In this document: one piece after another, positions 1 through 6,937 of the stretch
How positions within the stretch are numbered: the first letter of the stretch is position 1
How the letters are laid out: the number at the start of each line of letters is the position of its first letter
Origin: an uncultured cyanobacterium
Lineage (GTDB): Bacteria; Cyanobacteriota; Cyanobacteriia; PCC-6307; Cyanobiaceae
NCBI GenBank assembly: GCA_903862155.1
Contig: CAIOXF010000012.1
Span: 1-16,792 of the forward strand
DNA length: 16,792 bases
Reading direction: 5' to 3'
Position numbers and translations under genes: made by a program
The notes under the pieces: generated by a model
The model's database searches: none
Seen by the model: only the letters and a program-made list of their open reading frames with translations
What the model was told of the DNA's origin: nothing

Positions 1-1700
1 CCGGTCTCCTGGGTCTGGGCTCCCTGTCCTGGGTGGGTCACCTGATCCATGTGTCCCTCCCCACCACCGCGCTGATGGATGCCATCGACGCCGGCAAGCC
101 GCTGGCGCTCAACGGCAAGACCATCGCCACCTACGCCGACATCCCGCTGCCCCATGAGTTCCTGAACCAGGACCTCATTGCTCAGCTGTTCCCTGGTTTC
201 GGCGCAGGTATCAACGCCTTCTTCACCGGCAACTGGGCCGCTTACAGCGACTTCCTCACCTTCAAGGGTGGTCTGAACCCTGTAACCGGCAGCCTGTGGA
301 TGAGCGACATCGCCCATCACCACCTGGCGATTGCGGTGCTGTTCATCGTGGCCGGTCACATGTACCGGACCAACTGGGGCATCGGCCACAGCCTCAAGGA
401 GATCCTCGAGGGTCAGAAGGGCGATCCCCTGCTGTTCCCCGCTCCGAAGGGCCACGATGGCCTGTTCGAGTTCATGACCACCAGCTGGCACGCTCAGCTG
501 GCCGTGAACCTGGCCCTGATGGGTTCGCTGAGCATCATCGTTGCTCAGCACATGTATGCGATGCCTCCGTATCCCTACATCGGCATCGACTACCCGACCC
601 AGCTGTCGATCTTCACCCACCACACCTGGATCGGTGGTTTCCTGATCGTTGGCGCCGGCGCCCACGCCGCCATCGCGATGATTCGCGATTACGACCCCGC
701 CAAGCACGTCGACAACGTGCTCGACCGGGTGCTCAAGGCCCGCGACGCCCTGATCAGCCACCTCAACTGGGTGTGCATCTGGCTGGGCTTCCACAGCTTC
801 GGCCTTTACATCCACAACGACACCATGCGTGCCCTGGGCCGTCCCCAGGACATGTTCAGTGACTCCGCCATTGCCCTGAAGCCCGTCTTCGCGCAGTGGA
901 TTCAGGGTCTCCACGCTGCCGCTGACGGCAGCACCGCTCCCAACGCCCTGGCTGGTGTGAGCGAAGTGTTCAACGGCACCGTTGTGGCCGTGGGCGGCAA
1001 GGTGGCCGCCGGTCCGATCCCCCTGGGAACGGCCGACTTCATGGTTCACCACATCCACGCCTTCACGATCCACGTCACCGTGCTGATCCTTCTGAAGGGT
1101 GTGCTCTACGCGCGTAGCTCCCGCCTCATCCCCGATAAGGCGAACCTGGGCTTCCGCTTCCCCTGCGACGGCCCCGGCCGTGGCGGTACCTGCCAGGTTT
1201 CGGCTTGGGACCACGTGTTCCTTGGCCTGTTCTGGATGTACAACTCTCTGTCGATCGTGATCTTCCACTTCTCTTGGAAGATGCAGAGCGACGTGTGGGG
1301 CACCGTCAATGCCGACGGTTCCGTGTCTCACATCACCAATGGCAACTTTGCCAACAGCGCCATCACCATCAACGGTTGGCTGCGTGACTTCCTGTGGGCT
1401 CAGGCCGCACAGGTGATCAACAGCTATGGCTCCAGCAGCAGTGCCTATGGCCTGATGTTCCTGGGTGCCCACTTCGTCTGGGCCTTCAGCTTGATGTTCC
1501 TGTTCAGCGGCCGCGGCTACTGGCAGGAGCTGATCGAGTCCATCGTTTGGGCTCACAACAAACTGAAGGTGGCGCCGGCCATTCAGCCCCGTGCGCTTTC
1601 GATCACCCAGGGTCGTGCCGTTGGTGTCGCCCACTATCTTCTGGGCGGTATCGCGACCACCTGGTCCTTCTTCCTGGCCCGCATCATTGCGGTCGGCTGA
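1..1700 (+). CDS. psaA: Photosystem I P700 chlorophyll a apoprotein A1 (5' partial)
   Basis: PsaA is one half of the membrane-embedded PsaA/PsaB core of photosystem I. It binds P700, the primary acceptors, much of the antenna chlorophyll and, shared with PsaB, the FX 4Fe-4S cluster. The frame is open from base 3 (GLLGLGSLSWVGHLIHVSLP) to the TGA at 1698-1700, giving 565 residues; roughly 200 N-terminal residues lie outside the window, so no start codon is present. The GTG at 33 is internal. Visible hallmarks are many histidines in hydrophobic helices (SDIAHHHLAI, VAQHMYAMP), the FX loop CDGPGRGGTC with its two cysteines at fragment residues 388 and 397 (bases 1164 and 1191), and the C-terminal SGRGYWQELIESIVWAHNKL stretch. 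psaB follows after 19 bases, so the two are surely cotranscribed. No truncation or frameshift is seen inside the visible part. Confidence 0.98.
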   Translation, partial: GLLGLGSLSWVGHLIHVSLPTTALMDAIDAGKPLALNGKTIATYADIPLPHEFLNQDLIAQLFPGFGAGINAFFTGNWAAYSDFLTFKGGLNPVTGSLWMSDIAHHHLAIAVLFIVAGHMYRTNWGIGHSLKEILEGQKGDPLLFPAPKGHDGLFEFMTTSWHAQLAVNLALMGSLSIIVAQHMYAMPPYPYIGIDYPTQLSIFTHHTWIGGFLIVGAGAHAAIAMIRDYDPAKHVDNVLDRVLKARDALISHLNWVCIWLGFHSFGLYIHNDTMRALGRPQDMFSDSAIALKPVFAQWIQGLHAAADGSTAPNALAGVSEVFNGTVVAVGGKVAAGPIPLGTADFMVHHIHAFTIHVTVLILLKGVLYARSSRLIPDKANLGFRFPCDGPGRGGTCQVSAWDHVFLGLFWMYNSLSIVIFHFSWKMQSDVWGTVNADGSVSHITNGNFANSAITINGWLRDFLWAQAAQVINSYGSSSSAYGLMFLGAHFVWAFSLMFLFSGRGYWQELIESIVWAHNKLKVAPAIQPRALSITQGRAVGVAHYLLGGIATTWSFFLARIIAVG

Positions 1701-1717
1701 CCTTTCCTGACCTTTCC
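1698..1717 (+). repeat. Tandem 10-bp duplication across the psaA stop/psaB leader
   Basis: TGACCTTTCC occurs twice back to back, at 1698-1707 and 1708-1717. The first copy contains the psaA stop codon; the TGA in the second copy is in another frame. The repeat fills nearly all of the psaA-psaB gap and ends two bases before the psaB ATG, leaving no purine-rich ribosome binding site. Confidence 0.9.
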
Positions 1718-1719
1718 CA

Positions 1720-3930
1720 ATGGCAACGAAATTTCCTTCGTTCAGCCAGGGTCTGGCACAGGACCCGACAACCCGCCGGATTTGGTACGGCATTGCCACG
1801 GCTCACGACTTCGAGAGCCACGACGGCATGACCGAGGAGCGGCTTTACCAAAAGCTGTTCTCCACCCACTTCGGACACCTGGCCATCATTGGCCTCTGGG
1901 TTTCGGGCAACCTGTTCCATATCGCCTGGCAGGGCAACTTTGAGCAGTGGGTCGCCGATCCCCTGCACGTGCGTCCCATCGCTCACGCGATCTGGGATCC
2001 CCACTTCGGCCAGGGCGCCATCGCCGCCTTCACCCAGGCCGGCGCCTCCTCCCCGGTGAACATTGCGTATTCAGGTCTGTACCACTGGTGGTACACGATC
2101 GGCATGCGCACCAATGCCGAGCTGTACCAGGGTTCCATCTTCATGATGATCCTGTCGGCCTGGGCCCTGTTCGCTGGCTGGCTCCACCTGCAGCCCAAGT
2201 TCCGGCCTTCCCTGGCCTGGTTCAAGAACGCTGAATCCCGCCTGAACCACCACCTGGCTGTTCTGTTCGGTTTCAGCTCCATCGCCTGGACCGGTCACCT
2301 GGTTCACGTGGCGATTCCTGAAGCCCGCGGTCAGCACGTGGGTTGGGACAACTTCCTCTCGGTGCTGCCCCACCCCGCTGGTCTGGCTCCGTTCTTCACC
2401 GGCAACTGGGGCGTTTACGCCCAAAACCCCGACACCGCCTATCAGGTGTTCGGCACTGCTGAAGGCTCTGGCACCGCGATCCTCACCTTCCTCGGTGGTT
2501 TCCATCCCCAGACCGAAGCCCTCTGGCTCACGGACATTGCCCATCACCACCTGGCGATCGGCTGCATCTTCGTGATCGCGGGCCACATGTACCGGACCAA
2601 CTTCGGTATCGGCCACTCGATTCGCGAGATCCTGGAAGCCCACAACCCCCCCAAGGGCACCCCTGGTGATCTGGGCGCTGGTCACAAGGGCCTCTACGAC
2701 ACCATCAACAACTCCCTCCACTTCCAACTGGGTCTGGCTCTGGCCTCCCTTGGTGTGGTGACGAGCCTGGTGGCGCAGCACATGTATGCAATGCCGTCCT
2801 ACGCATTCATCGCGAAGGACTACACAACACAGGCTGCTCTTTACACCCACCACCAGTACATCGCCATCTTCCTGATGTGCGGTGCCTTCGCTCACGGTGC
2901 GATCTTCTTCATCCGTGACTACGACCCCGAAGCCAACAAGAACAACGTTCTTGGCCGGATGCTCGAGCACAAGGAAGCCCTGATCAGCCACCTGAGCTGG
3001 GTCTCCCTGTTCCTCGGTTTCCACACCCTGGGCCTCTACGTCCATAACGACGTGGTGGTGGCTTTCGGTGCTCCCGAGAAGCAGATCCTGGTGGAGCCCG
3101 TGTTCGCCCAGTTCGTGCAGGCCGCCTCTGGTAAGGCCATGTACGGCATGGACGTTCTCCTCTCCAACGCCGGCAGCGCCGCCAGCACTGCCAATGCCGC
3201 CTACATGGGCGGTTGGATGAACGCCATCAATGCTGGTGGAAACGACCTGTTCCTGCAGATCGGTCCTGGCGACTTCCTCGTGCACCACGCCATCGCGCTG
3301 GGTCTGCACACCACCACCCTGATCCTGGTGAAGGGTGCCCTGGATGCCCGGGGTTCCAAGCTGATGCCCGACAAGAAGGACTTCGGCTACTCCTTCCCCT
3401 GCGACGGCCCCGGCCGTGGCGGTACCTGCGACATCTCTGCCTGGGACGCCTTCTATCTGGCTGTCTTCTGGGCTCTGAACACCGTGGGTTGGGTCACCTT
3501 CTACTGGCACTGGAAGCACCTCGCCATCTGGCAGGGCAACGTTGCTCAGTTCAACGAATCCAGCACCTATCTGATGGGCTGGTTCCGTGACTACCTGTGG
3601 CTGAACAGCTCCCAGCTGATCAACGGCTACAACCCCTTCGGTTCCAACAACCTCGCTGTCTGGGCTTGGATGTTCCTGTTCGGCCACCTCGTGTGGGCGA
3701 CCGGCTTCATGTTCCTGATCTCCTGGCGTGGTTACTGGCAGGAACTGATTGAGACCATCGTCTGGGCTCACCAGCGCACTCCGCTCGCCAACCTGGTGGG
3801 CTGGCGCGACAAGCCTGTGGCTCTCTCGATCGTTCAGGCCCGTGTGGTGGGTCTTGCCCACTTCACGATCGGCTACATCCTCACGTACGCCGCCTTCCTG
3901 ATCGCCTCAACCTCCGGCAAGTTCGGCTGA
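1720..3930 (+). CDS. psaB: Photosystem I P700 chlorophyll a apoprotein A2
   Basis: PsaB is the second core subunit of photosystem I in the thylakoid membrane, pairing with PsaA to hold P700, the electron-transfer cofactors and the shared FX iron-sulfur cluster. The protein is 736 residues, normal for the family, and starts at an ATG with the typical MATKFPSFSQGLAQDPTTRRIWYGIATAHDFE-type N-terminus. FX cysteines are C561 and C570 in the same CDGPGRGGTC loop as PsaA. Histidine-rich chlorophyll-binding helices such as TDIAHHHLAIG and SLVAQHMYAMP recur. No Shine-Dalgarno sequence precedes the ATG; the 19-base gap to psaA is pyrimidine-rich and made of a tandem 10-base duplication, so translational coupling to psaA is possible (inference). 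Two hairpins follow the stop, the second an intrinsic terminator. Confidence 0.99.
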   Translation: MATKFPSFSQGLAQDPTTRRIWYGIATAHDFESHDGMTEERLYQKLFSTHFGHLAIIGLWVSGNLFHIAWQGNFEQWVADPLHVRPIAHAIWDPHFGQGAIAAFTQAGASSPVNIAYSGLYHWWYTIGMRTNAELYQGSIFMMILSAWALFAGWLHLQPKFRPSLAWFKNAESRLNHHLAVLFGFSSIAWTGHLVHVAIPEARGQHVGWDNFLSVLPHPAGLAPFFTGNWGVYAQNPDTAYQVFGTAEGSGTAILTFLGGFHPQTEALWLTDIAHHHLAIGCIFVIAGHMYRTNFGIGHSIREILEAHNPPKGTPGDLGAGHKGLYDTINNSLHFQLGLALASLGVVTSLVAQHMYAMPSYAFIAKDYTTQAALYTHHQYIAIFLMCGAFAHGAIFFIRDYDPEANKNNVLGRMLEHKEALISHLSWVSLFLGFHTLGLYVHNDVVVAFGAPEKQILVEPVFAQFVQAASGKAMYGMDVLLSNAGSAASTANAAYMGGWMNAINAGGNDLFLQIGPGDFLVHHAIALGLHTTTLILVKGALDARGSKLMPDKKDFGYSFPCDGPGRGGTCDISAWDAFYLAVFWALNTVGWVTFYWHWKHLAIWQGNVAQFNESSTYLMGWFRDYLWLNSSQLINGYNPFGSNNLAVWAWMFLFGHLVWATGFMFLISWRGYWQELIETIVWAHQRTPLANLVGWRDKPVALSIVQARVVGLAHFTIGYILTYAAFLIASTSGKFG

Positions 3931-3937
3931 TGCAACT

Positions 3938-3956
3938 GGGGCAACTCGGTTGCCCC
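3938..3956 (+). promoter_or_regulatory. Hairpin just after psaB stop
   Basis: Perfect 8-bp stem GGGGCAAC / GTTGCCCC with a 3-base loop (tcg), starting 8 bases after the psaB TGA. No T-tract follows, so it is not itself a classical terminator. It may protect the psaAB mRNA 3' end from exonucleases (inference). Confidence 0.7.
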
Positions 3957-3991
3957 TCCATCACCAACCGCCTCACTCGAGGGACACCAAG

Positions 3992-4017
3992 CCCCCGGCC
4001 CGCGCCGGGGGTTTTTT
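3992..4017 (+). terminator. Intrinsic terminator of psaAB
   Basis: Perfect 8-bp GC stem CCCCCGGC / GCCGGGGG, 4-base loop (ccgc), followed directly by six T. It lies 62 bases after the psaB stop and is the end of the psaAB transcript by all usual criteria. Confidence 0.93.
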
Positions 4018-4029
4018 GATGCTCGCAGT

Positions 4030-4580
4030 GCCTTGCCAGGCCAAATCTAAGATTTGGAGGGCCTTGCTGCTTAATCATGCGCGAGAAGCGGCGTGTGCCC
4101 AGCTTGTGGATAGCCAGGGCAGTGGTGCCAAATTGCCTGAGGCTGATCGTGCTGATCTTGAAGTGTGCCTTGAGAAGGTGAACCAGTTGCTTCCGGTTCT
4201 AGGTGTTGAGCTCTTGGTGCCTCATATTCTTAAGAAGGAAGCGGGCTCTGCAGGTGATGAGCTTGTTTGCGAGGTCATAGGTGCGAGGGCTGCGGGTCAG
4301 CGCACTCCCAGCGGATTCGTTGTGTTGCTGATTCTCAGGCTGTTTTTTTTACGAGTGGCCTTCCAGTAATAGGTATTCCTTTGCATCCACAATGCGTCAA
4401 AAACTGAAGGGCCAGGGAGTCTTGGCGGAGGCTGCTGGTGTCTTGGTGTTCCAGGGTGATGTTGAGTTCAGCAGTCCGAGTGGTGCAGCCTCGGTGATTC
4501 ACGGTGGGAATGCCAATGGTCTAGCGGCATAGAAGAACGCTGCAGGTCGTACCCTCAAGGACATTGAAGCGTCTGAGTGA
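4030..4580 (+). pseudogene. Decayed C-terminal remnant of a GIY-YIG/DUF4357-type protein
   Basis: Three reading frames in order give pieces of one family. From about 4040 to 4327, a frame reads ALLLNHAREAACAQLVDSQ, then LPEADRADLEVCLEKVNQLL and PVLGVELL, then TPSGFVVL. The next frame continues DSQAVFFTSGLP from 4330. The third frame, from about 4392, reads MRQKLKGQGVLAEAAGVLVF, FSSPSGAASVIHGGNANGLAA, a TAG at the site where the family normally has Trp, and then KNAAGRTLKDIEASE, ending at the TGA at 4578-4580. This matches my memory of bacterial GIY-YIG nuclease-family proteins with a C-terminal DUF4357 domain. At least two frameshifts, one near an 8-T run (4343-4350), plus the stop make it non-functional. 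No GIY-YIG catalytic domain is present: the psaB terminator sits just upstream. Its GC content looks lower than that of the neighbours. The left edge is uncertain. Confidence 0.8.
4041..4057. repeat. 17-bp perfect palindrome at the 5' edge of the relic
   Basis: CCAAATCT, a single A, then AGATTTGG. It sits 24 bases after the T-tract of the psaB terminator, where homology of the GIY-YIG/DUF4357 relic begins. Function unknown. Confidence 0.8.
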
Positions 4581-4612
4581 GGGATTGGAGCGTGATCGGG
4601 ATCGGGCGCATT

Positions 4613-4640
4613 AAAAAGCCCCGCCTTTTGGCGGGGCTTT
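4613..4640 (-). terminator. Intrinsic terminator of the psaI-psaL unit
   Basis: An 11-bp stem, AAAGCCCCGCC (4615-4625) and GGCGGGGCTTT (4630-4640), with a 4-base loop. On the - strand the 3' arm runs into a stretch of T (complement of the A run 4613-4617), placing it about 80 bases after the psaL stop. It could also stop weak + strand transcription from the relic, though only three T follow in that direction. Confidence 0.9.
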
Positions 4641-4662
4641 GAAAGGCAATCAATGGCCGGTC

Positions 4663-4685
4663 AGATCAATTGAATCAATTGATCT
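4663..4685. repeat. 23-bp perfect palindrome in the psaL 3' region
   Basis: Two 11-base arms, AGATCAATTGA (4663-4673) and TCAATTGATCT (4675-4685), around one central A. It lies between the psaL stop (4718) and its terminator (4640). Just beside it, AATCGAG is repeated at 4691-4697 and 4701-4707 with a 10-base period. As RNA it could form a 9-bp AU-rich hairpin with a 5-base loop; as DNA it resembles a two-fold protein site. No function is known to me. Confidence 0.85.
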
Positions 4686-4717
4686 GGGTGAATCGAGGTC
4701 AATCGAGCTGTGGGGCT

Positions 4718-5209
4718 TCAGCCCACGCTCCACACGCCACCGGCGATGTTCACCAGGGGGCTCACCAGGGAGGTGCCGCAGAGGAACCAGGCGAAGGCGG
4801 CGCCACCGCAACCACCTAGCCAGAAGCCGCTGGCGAACTCAGCCCAGCCGGCCTTGGTGAAGAGGTCGGCGGGAGGGTTGTCGATGGTGGCGTCGGCAGG
4901 CTGCACGTTGGGGCCATTGCCGGCGGTGCCGTAGATCGACAGGCACACGGTGAGGATCGACACCAGGCCGATGGTGGCGAGCAGGCCGGCGGTGCTGGCG
5001 TACTCGGTGAGACGCAGGGGGCCGGTGATGGCGAAGGGGCCGTACAGGAAGAAGCCGTGGGCCATGCCCACCTCAAGCCCGCGGCGGTTGGGCGAGAGGG
5101 AGGGGCGGTAAGCCGGCAGCGCGTTCAGGAACGCCTTGGTGAAGTAGCTGCTGTTGACGGGGGTGGCCAGGTTGCCGACGCAGGGGTCGGCCACGGGGGT
5201 CACGGTCAT
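4718..5209 (-). CDS. psaL: Photosystem I reaction centre subunit XI
   Basis: PsaL is the membrane subunit at the trimer centre of cyanobacterial photosystem I and is needed for trimer formation. The 163-residue product has the family N-terminus (DPCVGNLATPVNSSYFTKAF), the NRRGLEVGMAHGFFLYGPF region, and hydrophobic helices around residues 72-94 and 128-158. Length is normal for picocyanobacteria. The ATG start fits the family; no Shine-Dalgarno is visible before it. psaI lies 40 bases upstream on the same strand, so the two form a small unit facing psaAB tail-to-tail across the relic. The unit ends at the terminator at 4613-4640. Confidence 0.98.
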   Translation of the reverse strand: MTVTPVADPCVGNLATPVNSSYFTKAFLNALPAYRPSLSPNRRGLEVGMAHGFFLYGPFAITGPLRLTEYASTAGLLATIGLVSILTVCLSIYGTAGNGPNVQPADATIDNPPADLFTKAGWAEFASGFWLGGCGGAAFAWFLCGTSLVSPLVNIAGGVWSVG

Positions 5210-5249
5210 GGTGAAGAAGTGGCGGGGGTGCGAGTTGGCGCGAGGAAGC

Positions 5250-5366
5250 TCAGTCGCGGGCTTCGATCACGTTGAACAGCAGCGCCATGGCCACGGCCGG
5301 GCCAAGGATCCCTACAAGGGGCACGAACACCGAAGGCATCCAGGCGGCGGCGAAATCTCCAGTCAT
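5250..5366 (-). CDS. psaI: Photosystem I reaction centre subunit VIII
   Basis: PsaI is a single-helix photosystem I subunit that sits next to PsaL and helps hold it. The product is 38 residues: a short N-terminus (MTGDFAAAWMPSVFVP), a hydrophobic helix at about residues 12-32, and the ending FNVIEARD. Size, single membrane segment and position directly upstream of psaL all fit. The frame stays open 5' of the ATG, but homologues begin at this point, so ATG 5366-5364 is chosen. No clear Shine-Dalgarno or -35/-10 pair is seen upstream; the region 5367-5478 must carry the psaIL promoter and also the promoter of the divergent gene at 5479. Confidence 0.93.
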   Translation of the reverse strand: MTGDFAAAWMPSVFVPLVGILGPAVAMALLFNVIEARD

Positions 5367-5478
5367 GGCGCGGGCCAATAGCAACCGCCGGTACTGTAAG
5401 TAGCAGTCCCAAAGCGGGTTCTCGGGCCATCGTGGGGCGACATAAAAGTTCAATCCACCCACCTGCCTGATTGCCGCG

Positions 5479-5979
5479 ATGAATCCTTCCGTTCTTGGCG
5501 GCGGCGCCGCGCTGCTGGTGGCCCTGGCTTGGCTGATCACCCGCCGTCGGCCCGTTGCCGTGTTGCGCAGCACTGATGCCAGTGCCGTGGCGGCCCTGAA
5601 CCGGGCCCAGATCACCCAGGTGCAGGAGTTGACCGGTGTGGATCCCGAGGAGGCTCTCCCATCCATCGCCGAGCCGTCGGAAGATTTCGCGTTCCCTGCG
5701 GCATCAGATGCGCGGGGCCGGGCTGCTTTGGTTCAGGCGCTGAGCCTGCAGCTGCAGGGCACCACCCCCGAGAGGCTGGAGGCCATCACCCGTGCTGCCG
5801 GCTGGGGTGATCGGGTTGCACTGCCGCTGTTGCAGCGCGGCCTGCGGGATGTGGATCCCGAAGTGGTTCTGGCGGCCTCCACAGGCATGGCCAGGTTCCG
5901 TGGACGCACCCCTGGCCATGAGGCCGTGGCGAAGACCAATCCCATGCCCCTGCCCCGAAACGCAGCCGCCCTCACCTGA
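5479..5979 (+). CDS. Hypothetical membrane-anchored protein with HEAT-like tail
   Basis: I do not recognise a named family. The 166-residue product begins with a hydrophobic segment (about residues 6-20, GGGAALLVALAWLI) followed by Arg-rich TRRRP, as in a single N-terminal membrane anchor with the body in the cytoplasm. Residues about 40-60 contain ALNRAQITQVQELTGVDPEE. Residues about 80-140 are mostly helical and end in LPLLQRGLRDVDPEVVLAAS, which resembles a HEAT-type repeat; the last 20 residues look disordered. Coding is supported by codon bias like the neighbours and by divergence from psaI. Its stop overlaps the stop of the opposing glycosyltransferase gene by 8 bases. A role in photosystem or envelope biology could be guessed from position only. 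Confidence 0.75.
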   Translation: MNPSVLGGGAALLVALAWLITRRRPVAVLRSTDASAVAALNRAQITQVQELTGVDPEEALPSIAEPSEDFAFPAASDARGRAALVQALSLQLQGTTPERLEAITRAAGWGDRVALPLLQRGLRDVDPEVVLAASTGMARFRGRTPGHEAVAKTNPMPLPRNAAALT

Positions 5980-6910
5980 GGGTTTCGCGCACCCGGTAGA
6001 TCGGGCGGCCCTGACTTTCGTGATAAGTGCGCATCTGTAGTTCGGCCAATAGGCCGAAGCAGAACAGCTGCACCCCAGTGACGAAGCCGAGCAGGCCCAT
6101 CAGCAGCAGGGGGCGATCGCCGATGTTCACCCCCAGCAGCAGTTTTTCGCCCACCAGCCACAACACCACAAGCAGTCCCACCCCCATCGCCGCCAGGCCG
6201 CCGAAGCCGAACACGTGCATCGGGCGTGTGAGGAAGCGCTTCATGAACCACACGGTGAGCAGGTCCATCAGCACGCGGAAGGTGCGATCGATGCCGTATT
6301 TGCTCTGGCCGTAGCGGCGGGCGTGGTGGGTCACCTTCACTTCGGTGATCCGGGCCCCTTCGATGAAGGCCAGCGCCGGCAGGAAGCGGTGCAGCTCCCC
6401 GTAGAGGTTCATGTCATCCACCACCTCGCGCCGGTAGGCCTTCAGCGAGCAGCCGTAATCGTGCAGCCGCACCCCGGTCACGCGGGCGATCAGCCGGTTG
6501 GCCAACAGCGAAGGCAACAGCCGGCTCATCGCGGCGTCCTGGCGCTGGTGGCGCCAGCCGCTCACCAGGTCGTAGCCCTCATCGAGCTTCTGTAGTAACT
6601 GCGGGATATCGGCCGGATCGTTCTGGAGGTCGCCGTCGAGGGTCACGATCACCTCGCCGCTGCTGGCATCGAAGCCGGCGGCCATGGCGGCCGTCTGGCC
6701 GTAGTTGCGGCGCAGCAGCACCGCCACCAGCTCGGGCACCTGGGAGCTCACCTCGCGCAGCACGGCGGCGGTTCGATCCCGGGAGCCGTCGTCCACAAGC
6801 ACCAGCTCGAACGGAATCCCGAGCGGGCGCACATGGCTCAGGATCCGCTCCACCAGCGGCGGCAGGCTCTCCTCCTCGTTGAAGAGGGGCACCACCACCG
6901 AGAGCTGCAT
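5972..6910 (-). CDS. GT2 family glycosyltransferase, GtrB/DPM1-like
   Basis: Family 2 glycosyltransferases of this type move a sugar from a nucleotide donor to a polyprenyl phosphate at the inner face of the membrane. The 312-residue product starts MQLSVVVPLFNEEESL, with VDDGS at residues 39-43 (nucleotide binding) and the metal-binding LDGDLQNDP at 91-99. It also has the LHDYGCSLKAYR motif near 149-160, RYGQSKYG at 199-206, and two C-terminal membrane helices at about 232-256 and 266-290. That order is typical of GtrB/ArnC/DPMS-like enzymes; donor sugar and final product cannot be told. It lies 27 bases downstream of the NlpC/P60 gene on the same strand, probably cotranscribed. Its end overlaps the convergent hypothetical gene. 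Confidence 0.92.
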   Translation of the reverse strand: MQLSVVVPLFNEEESLPPLVERILSHVRPLGIPFELVLVDDGSRDRTAAVLREVSSQVPELVAVLLRRNYGQTAAMAAGFDASSGEVIVTLDGDLQNDPADIPQLLQKLDEGYDLVSGWRHQRQDAAMSRLLPSLLANRLIARVTGVRLHDYGCSLKAYRREVVDDMNLYGELHRFLPALAFIEGARITEVKVTHHARRYGQSKYGIDRTFRVLMDLLTVWFMKRFLTRPMHVFGFGGLAAMGVGLLVVLWLVGEKLLLGVNIGDRPLLLMGLLGFVTGVQLFCFGLLAELQMRTYHESQGRPIYRVRETLR

Positions 6911-6937
6911 CGATCTGGCCCGTTGCGTGGGGCGAAC

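Noticed and set aside
2071..3861. Long open frame (about 596 codons) antisense to psaB
   Set aside because: It mirrors psaB codon structure in a GC-rich genome; its translation is low-complexity Gly/Val/Glu/His-rich with no recognisable domain.
5367..5478. Promoter elements for psaIL and the gene at 5479 (TTACA half-site, CATAAA)
   Set aside because: Only single weak elements; no paired -35/-10 and no tandem RpaB-type repeat, so no feature was called.
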